From positions 1 through 44,437 of the forward strand of contig JAKEEM010000014.1 of the NCBI GenBank assembly GCA_022616535.1: DNA of 44,437 nucleotides, given 5' to 3'. Shown in pieces: positions 17,290-26,600 of this stretch. Each line of letters begins with the position of its first letter. The stretch's first letter is position 1. The notes under the pieces were generated by a model that ran no database searches, had not been told where the DNA came from, and was given only the letters and a program-made list of their open reading frames with translations. This DNA is from Chlorobiota bacterium (GTDB taxonomy: Bacteria; Bacteroidota; Ignavibacteria; Tepidaquicellales; OLB5). The translations under genes were made by a program, and so were the position numbers.

Positions 17290-17309
17290 TACAAATTGAA
17301 GTGGTGTTC

Positions 17310-17353
17310 CACCCTGAGCGGCTTGCCTGAAAGGCAAAAGCGAAGGGTCTCAT
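17310..17353. repeat. Imperfect palindromic dispersed repeat
   Basis: An ACCCTGAGCGGCTTGCCT arm and its imperfect complement ending AGGGTCT flank a small GCCT-GAA-AGGC hairpin. It looks like a non-coding palindromic element and lies directly after the flavoprotein gene. Confidence 0.45.
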
Positions 17354-17365
17354 TGCAGATTTAAG

Positions 17366-18319
17366 CTATTTAAGAGAGGCAATAGTTTTTTCGTATTCTT
17401 CAAGCAGGTCATTTACAACATCCTTAACGCTTTTAATATCATTAACTAAGCCGGATGACTGTCCCATTTCAAGCTCGCCATCATCGATGTTTCCTTCAAA
17501 AATACCCTGCATTTCTCGTTTTTTTCCAAGAAGCTCTTTTAACTCCTCCTCACTGGCTCCGCTTTTTTCAGCTTCCAGTGCCTCAAGGGCAAATTTGTTC
17601 TTAAAAAGTCTGACAGGGGCGAGTTTTTTTAACGTTAAAACAGTTGAGTCATCCTTTGCCTCGACAATTTTCTGTTTAAACGCATCAGAGCTTGACGCCT
17701 CAAATGTTGCCGCAAATCTTGTGCCAATTTGAACTCCATCTGCACCAAGAGCAAACGCGGCCGCAATCTGCGCGCCTGTTGCAATGCCGCCTGCAGCTAT
17801 TACCGGAATCTCAACTGCCTGTACGACCTGCGGCACGAGACAAAATGTAGTAATTTCGTCAATCCCATTATGTCCCCCGGCTTCGAATCCTTCGGCTACA
17901 ACGGCATCGCACCCCGAATCCTGCGCCTTTAATGCGTGCTTTACAGAAGCAACCACGTGAACAAGTGTAATCCCGTTTTCCTTTAGTATTTTAGAATGAA
18001 CCTTGGGACTTCCTGCCGATGTGAAAACAATTTTTACATCTTCATCGATAACTGTTTTAACAAGCTCGTTCACATCGCCTCTGGTTAAAGGAATGTTTAC
18101 ACCAAAGGGCTTGATAATATTTTTTTCTTTGAAATAGTTACGAAGCTTTGTTATATGCTCTTTTAAAAGTTCGGGTTTCATTGAGCCGGAACCGATTAAA
18201 CCGAGACATCCGTTTTCGCTTGCTGCAGACGCAAGCCGCCAGCCCGAGGTCCACACCATTCCTGCCTGCACAATCGGATATTGAATGTTAAATAGCGTTG
18301 TTATACGGGTTTTGTTCAC
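17366..18319 (-). CDS. Nitronate monooxygenase/FabK-like FMN flavoprotein
   Basis: A 317-residue FMN-binding TIM barrel of the 2-nitropropane-dioxygenase family. Signatures are YPIVQAGMVW at the N-terminus, AEGFEAGGHNG, PVIAAGGIATG and GADGVQIGTRF, which form the FMN phosphate site. The family includes nitronate monooxygenases, which detoxify nitroalkanes, and FabK, the flavin enoyl-ACP reductase of fatty acid synthesis. The full-length barrel and the EAGGHNG motif fit either. No fatty-acid genes are adjacent, so the choice stays open. The start is GTG at 18319. It lies 13 bases downstream of the lumazine synthase gene on the same strand, so cotranscription is likely; the supply of riboflavin for its FMN is a suggestive but unproven link. 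Confidence 0.85.
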   Translation of the reverse strand: MNKTRITTLFNIQYPIVQAGMVWTSGWRLASAASENGCLGLIGSGSMKPELLKEHITKLRNYFKEKNIIKPFGVNIPLTRGDVNELVKTVIDEDVKIVFTSAGSPKVHSKILKENGITLVHVVASVKHALKAQDSGCDAVVAEGFEAGGHNGIDEITTFCLVPQVVQAVEIPVIAAGGIATGAQIAAAFALGADGVQIGTRFAATFEASSSDAFKQKIVEAKDDSTVLTLKKLAPVRLFKNKFALEALEAEKSGASEEELKELLGKKREMQGIFEGNIDDGELEMGQSSGLVNDIKSVKDVVNDLLEEYEKTIASLK

Positions 18320-18332
18320 TAAAATATCTGTA

Positions 18333-18785
18333 TTAAATTTCCTTCAGGAGCTTAATCATTTCAATCGCGGTTTGTGCAGCTTCTCTTCCCTTGTTTTCCG
18401 CATCATTGCTTGAACGCTTAATTGCCTGTTCTTCGGTGTAACAAGTCAGGACGCCGAAAGTAACGGGTATACCGAATTCAAGATTTAACTGAAGTATGCC
18501 GCGTGTCACTGCATCAGAGATGTAATCAAAATGCGCAGTTTCCCCTTTTATAACCGCACCCAGGCATATTACAGCACAATACTTGCCTGATTCGCATAAA
18601 TGTTTGGCTGTTAAGGGAATTTCAAACGCACCCGGGCAATAAATAATTTTCAAATCTTTTTCGTCAAAGTCACTTTCTTTTATGACCTCCAATGCACCCT
18701 TTAACAGACCTTCGGTTACAAGTTTATTATAATTGCTGACGACAATTGCAATTTTGCCTGATTTTCTTTTTTTATCTTTTGCCAT
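18333..18785 (-). CDS. ribH: 6,7-dimethyl-8-ribityllumazine synthase
   Basis: RibH condenses 5-amino-6-ribitylamino-uracil with dihydroxybutanone phosphate, the step before riboflavin synthase. The 150-residue protein has the family length and motifs: VVSNYNKLVTEGLLKGA, the substrate loop PGAFEIPLTAK, CLGAVIKGETAHFDYI with the catalytic histidine, and GVLTCYTEEQAIKRS. It forms icosahedral or pentameric shells in other bacteria. The gene starts 8 bases after the PHP phosphoesterase gene and precedes the flavoprotein gene, so the three may form one transcript. No other riboflavin gene is nearby. Confidence 0.96.
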   Translation of the reverse strand: MAKDKKRKSGKIAIVVSNYNKLVTEGLLKGALEVIKESDFDEKDLKIIYCPGAFEIPLTAKHLCESGKYCAVICLGAVIKGETAHFDYISDAVTRGILQLNLEFGIPVTFGVLTCYTEEQAIKRSSNDAENKGREAAQTAIEMIKLLKEI

Positions 18786-18793
18786 AATTTTTT

Positions 18794-19642
18794 TTAAGTA
18801 ACAAATAAACGGTTTTTCATCGCGCTGATTTTGGCTTCACCTATATAATACTTTCCCAAAACGGACTCATCGTTAATTCTCCCGCCGTGAAAATCACTCC
18901 CTCCCGACTCAAGCAGAAAATACTGTCCCGCTATATCCTGAAAATAAGCCGTGTCGTACTCAGTATGCGATGGGTGTATGACTTCAATACCGTCTATCCC
19001 GAATTCAATCAATTCAAAAAGAGTATTGCTGTCTCTTAAATTTTTGCCGGGGTGAGCTATGAATGATAAACCCCCGCATCTGGAAATTAACTTAATTGCA
19101 TCTTTGGCAGATATATTGGGTTTTTTTACGTAAGCAGGTTTATCATCGCCAATAAGGCGGTTAAAAGCTTCATAATAACTATTAATAAAACCGCCTTCGA
19201 GAAGTGCTATTGCAATATGCGGTCTTCCGATTGATGCATTGCCTTTAACTTTGGAAAGAACATCGTCAATTTTTACCGGGATGCCAAGCTCATTAAGCTT
19301 TACAACGATTTTTTCCGCTCTTTTTAATCTTTCCTTCCGGAATCCCCTGAGATACTCAAGCAGCTCTTCATTTTTGTAATCGATAAAATATGCAAGAATA
19401 TGGGTTTCCTTCCCATTGTGTTCAGCGCTTATTTCAGCACCAGGGATTACTTCGATATTGTGTCCTTTGCCGAAATCAAGAGCTTCTTCAACGGCGTCAA
19501 CGTTATCGTGGTCAGTAATGGCAAGATGTGTCAATCCTGCATTTTTTACCTTTAGGATTAACTCCTCGGACGAAAACATCCCGTCAGAGAAGTTTGTGTG
19601 GGTATGAAGGTCGGCCTTATTGATAGCTTCAAAGTTACCCAA
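18794..19642 (-). CDS. PHP-domain phosphoesterase (RNase AM/YciV-like)
   Basis: A 282-residue PHP-domain metal-dependent phosphoesterase. All the metal ligand motifs are present: DLHTHTNFSDG, ITDHDNVD, PGAEISAE, FIAHPGK and SDFHGG. The closest known relatives are YciV/RnmA, which hydrolyse 3',5'-nucleotide bisphosphates and trim RNA 5' ends, and are often annotated as TrpH-like. The listed start is a TTG at 19642, five codons before NKADLHTH; no in-frame ATG lies near, and the reading frame remains open further upstream, so the start is uncertain. It is 8 bases upstream of ribH. The tRNA gene 5' of it is on the same strand, about 150 bases away. Confidence 0.88.
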   Translation of the reverse strand: MGNFEAINKADLHTHTNFSDGMFSSEELILKVKNAGLTHLAITDHDNVDAVEEALDFGKGHNIEVIPGAEISAEHNGKETHILAYFIDYKNEELLEYLRGFRKERLKRAEKIVVKLNELGIPVKIDDVLSKVKGNASIGRPHIAIALLEGGFINSYYEAFNRLIGDDKPAYVKKPNISAKDAIKLISRCGGLSFIAHPGKNLRDSNTLFELIEFGIDGIEVIHPSHTEYDTAYFQDIAGQYFLLESGGSDFHGGRINDESVLGKYYIGEAKISAMKNRLFVT

Positions 19643-19793
19643 GGCGGCATTGTTTTGTGCAGAAATAAGTATGCAAGGTTGTGTCAGTTTTTAATCCTGA
19701 CACACAATAAATAAATCTCCTTATTCTCTGCGGTTTTTCTCCATAAAAACGAGAATTAATACCTGCTCCCCTGAAGGGCAGGCGGGTTAGTTG

Positions 19794-19867
19794 TACCGGA
19801 GGAGGGACTTGAACCCACGACCTGCGGATTATGATTCCGACGCTCTAACCACCTGAGCTACTCCGGC
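19794..19867 (-). tRNA. tRNA-Met (anticodon CAT)
   Basis: A 74-base cloverleaf on the minus strand: acceptor GCCGGAG paired with CTCCGGT (G-U at 1-72), D arm GCTC-AGGTGGTTA-GAGC, anticodon stem TCGGA with loop ATCATAA, variable loop AGGTC and T arm GTGGG-TTCAAGT-CCCTC, discriminator A. No CCA is encoded. The anticodon stem ends in a T-C mismatch and the T stem contains a T-T mismatch, both slightly unusual. CAT could be an elongator methionine tRNA or, after lysidine modification, isoleucine tRNA; the overall sequence favours elongator Met. Confidence 0.88.
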
Positions 19868-19884
19868 AAATTGAAATTAATTTA

Positions 19885-19915
19885 TAAAATTACTGTTTTT
19901 ATAAGGTTGTTTCAA
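19885..19915 (-). promoter_or_regulatory. Promoter of the tRNA-Met gene
   Basis: On the minus strand TTG (19915-19913) is followed after 20 bases by TAATTTTA (19892-19885), one mismatch from TAnnTTTG. Transcription would start about 10 bases before the mature tRNA. Confidence 0.45.
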
Positions 19916-19968
19916 GTCATAAGAATTGATGGGTAAAGTTGTGATTAAAAATTTCATTAATTTTGTAA

Positions 19969-20703
19969 ATGTTTAATAGAAAAACTCCTTGGGAAATCTT
20001 AGACATTAGTCCAGAGAGTGATGTGTCAACGATTGATAATGCATGGAAAAATTTAGTGAAAAAGTTTCATCCAGACCTTGTTCAAACTCCGGAAAAGAAG
20101 AGAAAGTATACCATTAAATGTGCAGAAATAAATAATGCTAGAGATGAAGCATTAAAATTAACAAATTCGACAAAAGCCCAATATTATAGTTATTCACGTA
20201 ATATAAAGAGGGATAATTTTAAAAAAAATGCATCGTTAAAATACTATAAATGGATATTCGTCATAATTTTTATGATTTCCTTTTTTATTGGAATAATTTT
20301 GCTTGTAAATTATGTAAAAGGCCTGCCAGAGGAAAACCCCTTGAAAATAATTATTTCCGCTTTAACTATTCTATTCGTAACTTTTTTTATTTTAGGTTTA
20401 TGTTTCTTAGGCATTATTGATATGTTAATTTTTTTGATTTTTGTTTTCATTTTAGAAAAAATTGGCCTTAGCAAATATTCATTCAAATTATCTTGGCTTA
20501 TAATTCTACTTTCAAACTTTATAATAACTTTTTATTATTTCGATTTTAAATTCCAACCTCATACACCCTTGAATAATTTCCTTGGTATTCTTGCGCAAAC
20601 AATAGCTGCTTTGACGGTTCCTATCTTATTTGCTATTGATTGGTTCAAGACGTTTATAAAATACAAAAAGCTTAAAAAAATTGTAGTTGCTCCCTTTTTA
20701 TAA
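19969..20703 (+). CDS. Membrane protein with N-terminal J domain
   Basis: Residues 1-65 form a DnaJ-type J domain: NRKTPWEILDISPESD starts helix I, and the essential HPD tripeptide lies in KKFHPDLV. J domains stimulate the ATPase of Hsp70/DnaK. The rest of the 244-residue protein has about four strongly hydrophobic segments (approximately residues 90-115, 127-162, 167-190 and 197-220), so it is an inner-membrane protein with the J domain in the cytoplasm. No zinc-finger or C-terminal DnaJ domain is present, so it is not DnaJ itself. Base composition is more AT-rich than in the flanking genes. A TAATTTTG sequence lies directly before the ATG. It may recruit DnaK to a membrane process; the client is unknown. 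Confidence 0.75.
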   Translation: MFNRKTPWEILDISPESDVSTIDNAWKNLVKKFHPDLVQTPEKKRKYTIKCAEINNARDEALKLTNSTKAQYYSYSRNIKRDNFKKNASLKYYKWIFVIIFMISFFIGIILLVNYVKGLPEENPLKIIISALTILFVTFFILGLCFLGIIDMLIFLIFVFILEKIGLSKYSFKLSWLIILLSNFIITFYYFDFKFQPHTPLNNFLGILAQTIAALTVPILFAIDWFKTFIKYKKLKKIVVAPFL

Positions 20704-20809
20704 ATTTATTCAACAGAGATTGCTTCGCAAGGGCGCTTAAATACCTGGTATCGATTAATTCATATCCTCCGAAATTAAGGTAACCCATTTTATAAGCTGG
20801 CAATGGTGG

Positions 20810-20869
20810 TTATCGTCTCTCCATCAACTCTTTCATATCTTCCGGAAGCTCACTTTCAAGTCTTAGCAT
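20810..20869 (-). pseudogene. Fossil 3' end of an rluD-like gene
   Basis: Read on the minus strand, this stretch encodes LRLESELPEDMKELMERR and a stop. The intact rluD-like gene at 21369-22361 ends LRLESELPQDMKELIKKL and a stop; 13 of 18 residues agree. No upstream coding part of the fossil is visible, because the gene at 20880-21335 lies there instead. This suggests a partial duplication of the rluD end, now diverged. Confidence 0.65.
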
Positions 20870-20879
20870 TTGCCTTATT

Positions 20880-21335
20880 CTACCGTCCAATCAAACCTTT
20901 AAGTACCGTACGAAGAGGTTCTTTGTTTCTCGATTTATAATACAATCTTTCTTTACACCTGTAACCTGAGCGGGCAGGGAATAATTGGTTTAACTTTAAT
21001 TGAAATTCCTTAGCTGTTTTCTGATTTTGAGGGCGATACTTTTCACTTACCGGGTTGGAAACGTTATTGAAATGTCTTAGAGCATTATCCGAATATTTGA
21101 GGAAACCTTTTTCGAATAAATAATTTATAAGAACCGTTAAAGTATACTTGCTTTTTTCCCACTTTAATTTTTTTGTGTATTTCTTTTCTATCGGGAATTT
21201 TTTCCCTGTGAAGTGAGCTGAAAATTCATCCCAGGAGCTCGAAATATACCCTTCTGCAAAAAGCAGATAATATAGTTCCTTCAGCTGCCGCTTGAAGCAA
21301 AACCAATAAATTTTATCTTGGATTTTGGTTTTCAT
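20880..21335 (-). CDS. Hypothetical protein, possibly related to RteC C-terminal region
   Basis: A 151-residue, strongly basic, soluble-looking protein without signal peptide. I do not recognise a secure family. The stretch LKWEKSKYTLTVLINYLFEKG, followed by a helix-rich part and a C-terminal NKEPLRTVLKGLIGR, weakly resembles the C-terminal part of RteC-type proteins of Bacteroidota mobile elements (W-x-x-SK-x-x-L ... L-x-x-x-G ... TVLK/TFLD). That comparison is from memory and needs a profile search. The gene sits between the intact rluD gene and the fossil rluD 3' end, as if it was inserted beside a duplicated end. It may be mobile-element derived. Confidence 0.5.
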   Translation of the reverse strand: MKTKIQDKIYWFCFKRQLKELYYLLFAEGYISSSWDEFSAHFTGKKFPIEKKYTKKLKWEKSKYTLTVLINYLFEKGFLKYSDNALRHFNNVSNPVSEKYRPQNQKTAKEFQLKLNQLFPARSGYRCKERLYYKSRNKEPLRTVLKGLIGR

Positions 21336-21368
21336 TAAATTGGGCGAGGAACCTCGCCTCTACTACTA

Positions 21369-22361
21369 TTACAATTTCTTTATCAATTCTTTCATATCCT
21401 GAGGCAGCTCGCTTTCAAGTCTGAGTGATTTACCGGTTATGGGGTGAGTGAATCCCAGCACCTTTGCGTGAAGAGCTTGACGTGGCATTAGCTCAAGCAG
21501 GTTATTGATTCTGTGTTTCAGGTTGCTTGTAATCTGGACTCCGTGCGGTTTAGTGCCTTCATAATCGGGGTCGCCGAATACAGGGTGTCCGATTGAATGC
21601 ATATGCACCCTGATTTGATGCGTTCTGCCCGTGTGGAGCTTAAGCTTAATCAGCGAAGTGAAATCAAATTCCTTAATTACTTCGTATTCTGTTATTGCGT
21701 GCTTTCCTTTTTCGGAAACCGAAAATTTTTTTCTGTCTTTTGGATTCCTGCCAAGCGATTTTTCGATAACTCCCTTTTTATTTTTAAAATGCCCCCAAAC
21801 AATCGCCCAGTATTCGCGTTCAATATTATGTTTAGAAAACATTTTAGAGAGCTTCCTTTGTGTATCCTCATCTTTAGCAACAACGAGCAAGCCCGATGTA
21901 AGCTTATCAAGCCTGTGAACAATTCCCGCACGTTCCATTCCCCCATCATCCTCATCTCCGTCTAACTTGGGAAGCTTATTCGCATTTTCACCCATATAAT
22001 AAAGCAGAGCATTAACCAGGGTGCCGGAGTAATTCTTATAAGCAGGGTGAGTAACCATACCTGCCGGCTTATTAATTATCATAAGGTAATCGTCTTCAAA
22101 GAGTATATCAAGAGGAATATTCTCGGGCTTAACGTCTTCTTTTGCAGGGAGATACGGAAGTGTGATGTCTATTTCATCATTGGGTTGGACAACATAATTG
22201 GCTTTGACCTTCCTGCCGTCAACCTCTACACACCCGTCATTGATTGCATTTTTGATTTTGGTTCGGGAGGAATTCTCAATGTGATTTGCCAGATACTTGT
22301 CAATCCTTATTTTCGCCTGTCCCGCCGGGACGTGAAACAGCATTTTCCTTTGTATCTTCAA
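21369..22361 (-). CDS. RluA/RluD-family ribosomal large-subunit pseudouridine synthase
   Basis: The 330-residue protein has an N-terminal S4 RNA-binding domain (VPAGQAKIRIDKYLANH to about residue 65) and the RluA catalytic domain with HRLDKLTSGLLVVAK (catalytic Asp152), KLHTGRTHQIRVHM and GDPDYEG. It converts uridines to pseudouridine in 23S rRNA; the RluD type acts on helix 69, but the exact position cannot be read here. The ATG at 22361 lies 62 bases inside the 3' end of lspA; the second ATG (22343) would reduce the overlap to 44 bases. Both genes are on the same strand, so translation is probably coupled. This lspA-rluD neighbourhood is common in bacteria. Confidence 0.92.
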   Translation of the reverse strand: MKIQRKMLFHVPAGQAKIRIDKYLANHIENSSRTKIKNAINDGCVEVDGRKVKANYVVQPNDEIDITLPYLPAKEDVKPENIPLDILFEDDYLMIINKPAGMVTHPAYKNYSGTLVNALLYYMGENANKLPKLDGDEDDGGMERAGIVHRLDKLTSGLLVVAKDEDTQRKLSKMFSKHNIEREYWAIVWGHFKNKKGVIEKSLGRNPKDRKKFSVSEKGKHAITEYEVIKEFDFTSLIKLKLHTGRTHQIRVHMHSIGHPVFGDPDYEGTKPHGVQITSNLKHRINNLLELMPRQALHAKVLGFTHPITGKSLRLESELPQDMKELIKKL

Positions 22362-23028
22362 TTTGAGAATTTTCTTTTAAATTATCCGGAGTTATTGAAC
22401 CGTTTGAATTGTTTTCAAAATTCAGGGGTCGACGACTCGACTCGTTGAGAAGCTCATTTCCTGCTGTTCCAGTTTCAACAGAATTAGATTCATGCTTAAA
22501 AATCCTGTTATGAAAAAGAAGTATAATTAGAAATCCAAGTGATACAGAAACATCGGCAACGTTAAAAATAGGCCATGTCGTATATGTCCTGCCTAAGAAA
22601 GTGAAATCCCAGAACTCAACCTGAACAAAATCAACAACCTTCCCGTGAAAAAGCGAAGCGTAGTTGTAAATGAGCCCGTAAAAGGTCCTGTCGATTAAAT
22701 TACCAACTGCACCGGCGAGGATTAACGCCAGCGAAAGCTTTAAAACGAGTCCGTCTTTCCTGTGCTTATAAATGTAGAAAAAAATAAAAACAGATGCTGC
22801 AATAGTGAAGATTGTGAGGAACATTTTGGGGCCCACATCGATACCGAAAGCCATACCGGGATTTTCAATAAATGTAAGTTTAACATATTCGCCAATAAGA
22901 GGTTTTGAAGAGCCGTAGGGCATTCCTGTAATATTTATTCCAAGTGATTCAATTTTAATTCCCTTTACAAGAAACTTAGTTACCTGGTCTAAAATAACAA
23001 CTAATAACGTTACAAGTAATATTCTCAA
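22300..23028 (-). CDS. lspA: Lipoprotein signal peptidase (signal peptidase II) with polar C-terminal tail
   Basis: LspA removes signal peptides from diacylglyceryl-modified prolipoproteins in the inner membrane. The catalytic aspartates are Asp113 (NLIDRTFYG) and Asp159 (FNVADVSVS). Four hydrophobic segments fit approximately residues 3-20, 68-88, 97-113 and 159-174. Typical LspA ends near residue 165-180; here a Ser/Asn/Glu-rich tail of about 60 residues follows, and its last 20 codons overlap the rluD start. The tail is of low complexity and may be dispensable. The lipoprotein encoded at 38289-39665 would be a client. The gene follows the dksA-like gene by 24 bases and belongs to an ileS-dksA-lspA-rluD series. 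Confidence 0.92.
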   Translation of the reverse strand: MRILLVTLLVVILDQVTKFLVKGIKIESLGINITGMPYGSSKPLIGEYVKLTFIENPGMAFGIDVGPKMFLTIFTIAASVFIFFYIYKHRKDGLVLKLSLALILAGAVGNLIDRTFYGLIYNYASLFHGKVVDFVQVEFWDFTFLGRTYTTWPIFNVADVSVSLGFLIILLFHNRIFKHESNSVETGTAGNELLNESSRRPLNFENNSNGSITPDNLKENSQIEDTKENAVSRPGGTGENKD

Positions 23029-23052
23029 AATAAAATATTTTTAACTGTAATT

Positions 23053-23586
23053 TTAACTGGATAAATTCTGTTTACAATTAATACAGTGTGAGGTAATCGG
23101 CACGGCTTCAAGCCTTGCTTTTTTAATCGGCTTGCCGCAGGAAACACATAAACCATAGGTCTTCTTAGCTATTCTTAAAAGAGCGGCTTCCAAGTAATAC
23201 AAATGCTTCTCGTCTCTTTGGATAAACATATAAGCTTTTTCCCTCTCCATCTCATCGCTCCCTTGCTCTGCCATATGCATCGAGAAAGTCGAGTTATCAC
23301 CGACGTAATCTCCAGTGCTTTCGTCAATTAAAGACTCTCTAAGCCGTCTTGCATTTTCAAGAATTTCAGTTTTTTGCTCAATAATCAGCTCCTTAAAATG
23401 CTTAAGCTCCTTATCTGTAAGATAAGTTCTGCCTAATTTTTTTTCGGTTATTTTTTCATCATTGTTCTTTAATCCCTTAACTGATTTTTTCACCTTAGAG
23501 GTTCCTTTTGATGCATTTAAAGTTTTTGCCGGTTTTTTGTTATCGGCAAGCGATTTCTTTTTTGTTTTTGCTTTTATTACAGCCAT
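23053..23586 (-). CDS. DksA/TraR-family C4 zinc-finger protein
   Basis: A 177-residue protein with a Lys-rich N-terminal 50 residues, a coiled-coil-like central helix (TDKELKHFKELIIEQKTEIL) and a C-terminal zinc finger: CVSCGKPIKKARLEAVP followed by HCINC. DksA-family proteins enter the RNA polymerase secondary channel and adjust transcription with ppGpp; the acidic pair at the coiled-coil tip cannot be assigned safely here. The basic N-terminal extension is longer than in E. coli DksA. The position between ileS and lspA is frequently seen in this phylum and implies cotranscription (28 and 24 bases spacing). Confidence 0.85.
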   Translation of the reverse strand: MAVIKAKTKKKSLADNKKPAKTLNASKGTSKVKKSVKGLKNNDEKITEKKLGRTYLTDKELKHFKELIIEQKTEILENARRLRESLIDESTGDYVGDNSTFSMHMAEQGSDEMEREKAYMFIQRDEKHLYYLEAALLRIAKKTYGLCVSCGKPIKKARLEAVPITSHCINCKQNLSS

Positions 23587-23614
23587 AGTATAATCCCTTT
23601 TGTGCTAATTAAAA

Positions 23615-26600
23615 TTATATTTTTTCAATTGCGACTTTACAGAGTCTTCCGTTAATGTTAATTTCTTCATAACCGTTAAGCTTATCGCTTGAGGCGGTAT
23701 CAAGCTCAACAGCCATAGTCTGCTCCGAAATATATTTCTTCTGCCTGCTGATTATGCTTTCAAGCTCACCTTCGGCTTTGTATCTTATTTTAATTTTGTC
23801 ATTAACGTCCATCTCCCTCTGCTTTCGAAGATTTTGCACCTTGCTCACAAACTCACGCGCAATGCCTTCGCTTATTAATTGTTCGTCAAGCTTGATGTCA
23901 AGCGCGACCGTTAAGTCATCCTGCGACTCAATTACCCAGCCCTCAATGTTTTCAGTATAAATGATTACATCCTCATTTGTAAAATTAAATCCATTATAAG
24001 ATGTAGAACCGCTCCCCACAAGCTCATTAATGTTCGAATCAGGGAACTCTGTCACAAGCTGCTGGACTTTCTTCACATCTTTACCGAATTTGGGACCTGC
24101 AATTTTAAAATTCAGTTTAGCCTTGCGTTTAATTATAGGGCTGTCTTGCTCTATGAAGTTAAGCTCTTTAATATTTACTTCTTCAAGAATAACGTCTTTC
24201 ATTTTTTCAATTGATGATTCATCCTGGGCATTTGACACCGCAACAAGTATTTGCTTCAAGGGCTGTCTTGTCTTTAGATTGAACTGAACGCGCATCGAGC
24301 GAACCAAATAAACAATCCTTTGTGCGATTCTCATTTCATCTTCAAGCATTGAGTCGATTTGGTTTTCATCAGGGGGATTAATATACGAAAGATGAGCGGA
24401 CTGTTCACCTGTTAATTCTGTGAATAATTTATCCGACAGAAACGGAGAAAATGGAGCAATTAATTTCAACAGCTCAGTTAATGCTTCAAATAAAGTCTGG
24501 TAGGCGGAGAGCTTATCATTTTCATTTTCAGGATTTCTGAAGCGTTTGCGGTTTCTTCTAACGTACCAGTTAGAAAGGTCGTCAATTGTAAAATCACTGA
24601 CCATTCTCGCTGCACGGGTTATGTCATAGCAGTCCATCAATTCAATATACTTCTTCTTAAGAGAGTTGAGCGCAGAAACAATCCATCTGTCGATTTCAGG
24701 TCTGTTAGAATAAGGAATTTTGTTTGTGGTTAAATCACTCTTTTTAATTCCGAGCAAGTTGCAGTATAAGACAAAAAACCTGTACGTATTAATTAGTGTA
24801 TCAAAAAACTTGTTGCGGATTTCAACCAAATCGTCTTCATTAAACATTTTGGGACGCCACGGCGGAGAAGAGACGACTAAATACCATCTTAATATATCGG
24901 CGCCGAATTTATCCATAATTTCAAACGGGTCAACAATATTACCAACGTGCTTCGACATCTTCTGTCCCGTTTTATCGAGGACTAAATCATTAACGATTAG
25001 ATTTTTATAAGCTTTTTCATTAAACAAAAATGTTCCGATTGCATGAAGTGAGTAAAACCAGCCCCTTGTTTGGTCAATGCCTTCAGCAATAAAATCGGCA
25101 GGATAGTTGCGTTCGAAAAGCTCCTTATTCTCAAAAGGAAAGTGATGCTGGGCAAACGGCATCGAGCCGGAATCATACCAAGCATCAATTACTTCTTCCA
25201 CTCTTGTCAAAATGCAGCCGTGTTTATCGCATTTTATTTTTATCCTGTCAATATACGGCTTGTGCAGGTCAATACTTTCTTCATCAGGAAAAACTTCATC
25301 AAAATTTATTGCCTTTTGTTTTAATTCCTCAATCGAACCGATTGCAACATACTTGCAATCACACTTATCCTCATTAGAACATCCCCATATCGGAAGCGGA
25401 GTGCCCCAATACCTGTCACGCGATAGCGCCCAGTCCCTGTTTTCCTCAAGCCAGTTGCCGAATCTACCTGAACCTGTTTCCGGAGGGAACCAGTTAATTT
25501 CGTTATTAATTTTAATCATTTTATCTTTGTAAGAGGATGTGCTGATATACCAGCTTTCCCTTGCATAATAAAGCAGGGGCGAGTGGCACCTCCAGCAATG
25601 CGGGTACGAGTGGACAAATTTTTCCTTCCTGTAAAGCTTACCCTCGGATTTAAGCTTTGTTATAATATCATCATCGGCATCCTTAACAAAGCGACCTTTA
25701 AAATCAGATATTTCATCGGTGAATTTACCGCTTTTATCAACCGGCTGCAGAACGGGCAGGTTATATTTTTTTGAAATTTGGTAATCGTCCTCGCCGAATG
25801 CAGGTGCTATGTGAACGATACCTGAACCTTCCTCCGTGCTGACAAAATCACCAAGCGTAACATAGAAAGCTTTTTGTTCCGGCTTTACGTAGGGAAGTAG
25901 CTGCTCATATTCAATATTTTCAAGCTCACTGCCCTTCAATTCTCCGAGAACTTCATAATCCTCTTTTATAACAGAAAGCCTGTCCTCGGCAAGAATTAAC
26001 TTGTCGTCAGTATCTTTGAATTTTATCCTAACATATGTAATTTCCGGTCCCACGGAAAGAGCAACATTGGAAATCAGTGTCCAGGGAGTGGTCGTCCAGA
26101 CTAAAAATTCAAAACCGTCATATCCCTGTCCACTTTTAATTTTAAATGCAACATATACCGAGGGGTCCTTAACATCTTCATAGCCCTGGGCAACTTCATG
26201 TGATGACAACGGGGTTTCGCAGCGCGGGCAGTAGGGCTGGATTTTGTATCCGCGGTAGATTAATCCCGCATCGAAAAATTTTTTTAATGACCACCAAACT
26301 GATTCGATGTATTCATTCTTATATGTTATATAAGCATCTTTAAGATTGACCCAATAGCCCATTCTTTCAGTAAGGTATTCCCATTCCTTAAGGTATTTGA
26401 AAACCGAATCCTTGCATGCCTGATTGAACTTTTCAACTCCAAGCTTATCGATATCGTCTTTGGATTTAATGCCGAGTGACTTTTCAACCTCAATTTCAAC
26501 CGGCAGTCCCTGAGTGTCCCATCCTGCTTTACGGTAAACCTGGTACCCCCTCAACGTTTTATAGCGGCAAATCAAATCCTTAATAGTCCGCGCCATAACG

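Noticed and set aside
19760-19785. Possible terminator downstream of tRNA-Met
   Set aside because: CCTGC and GCAGG can form a hairpin, but the following sequence has no proper T run and resembles dispersed repeat debris.
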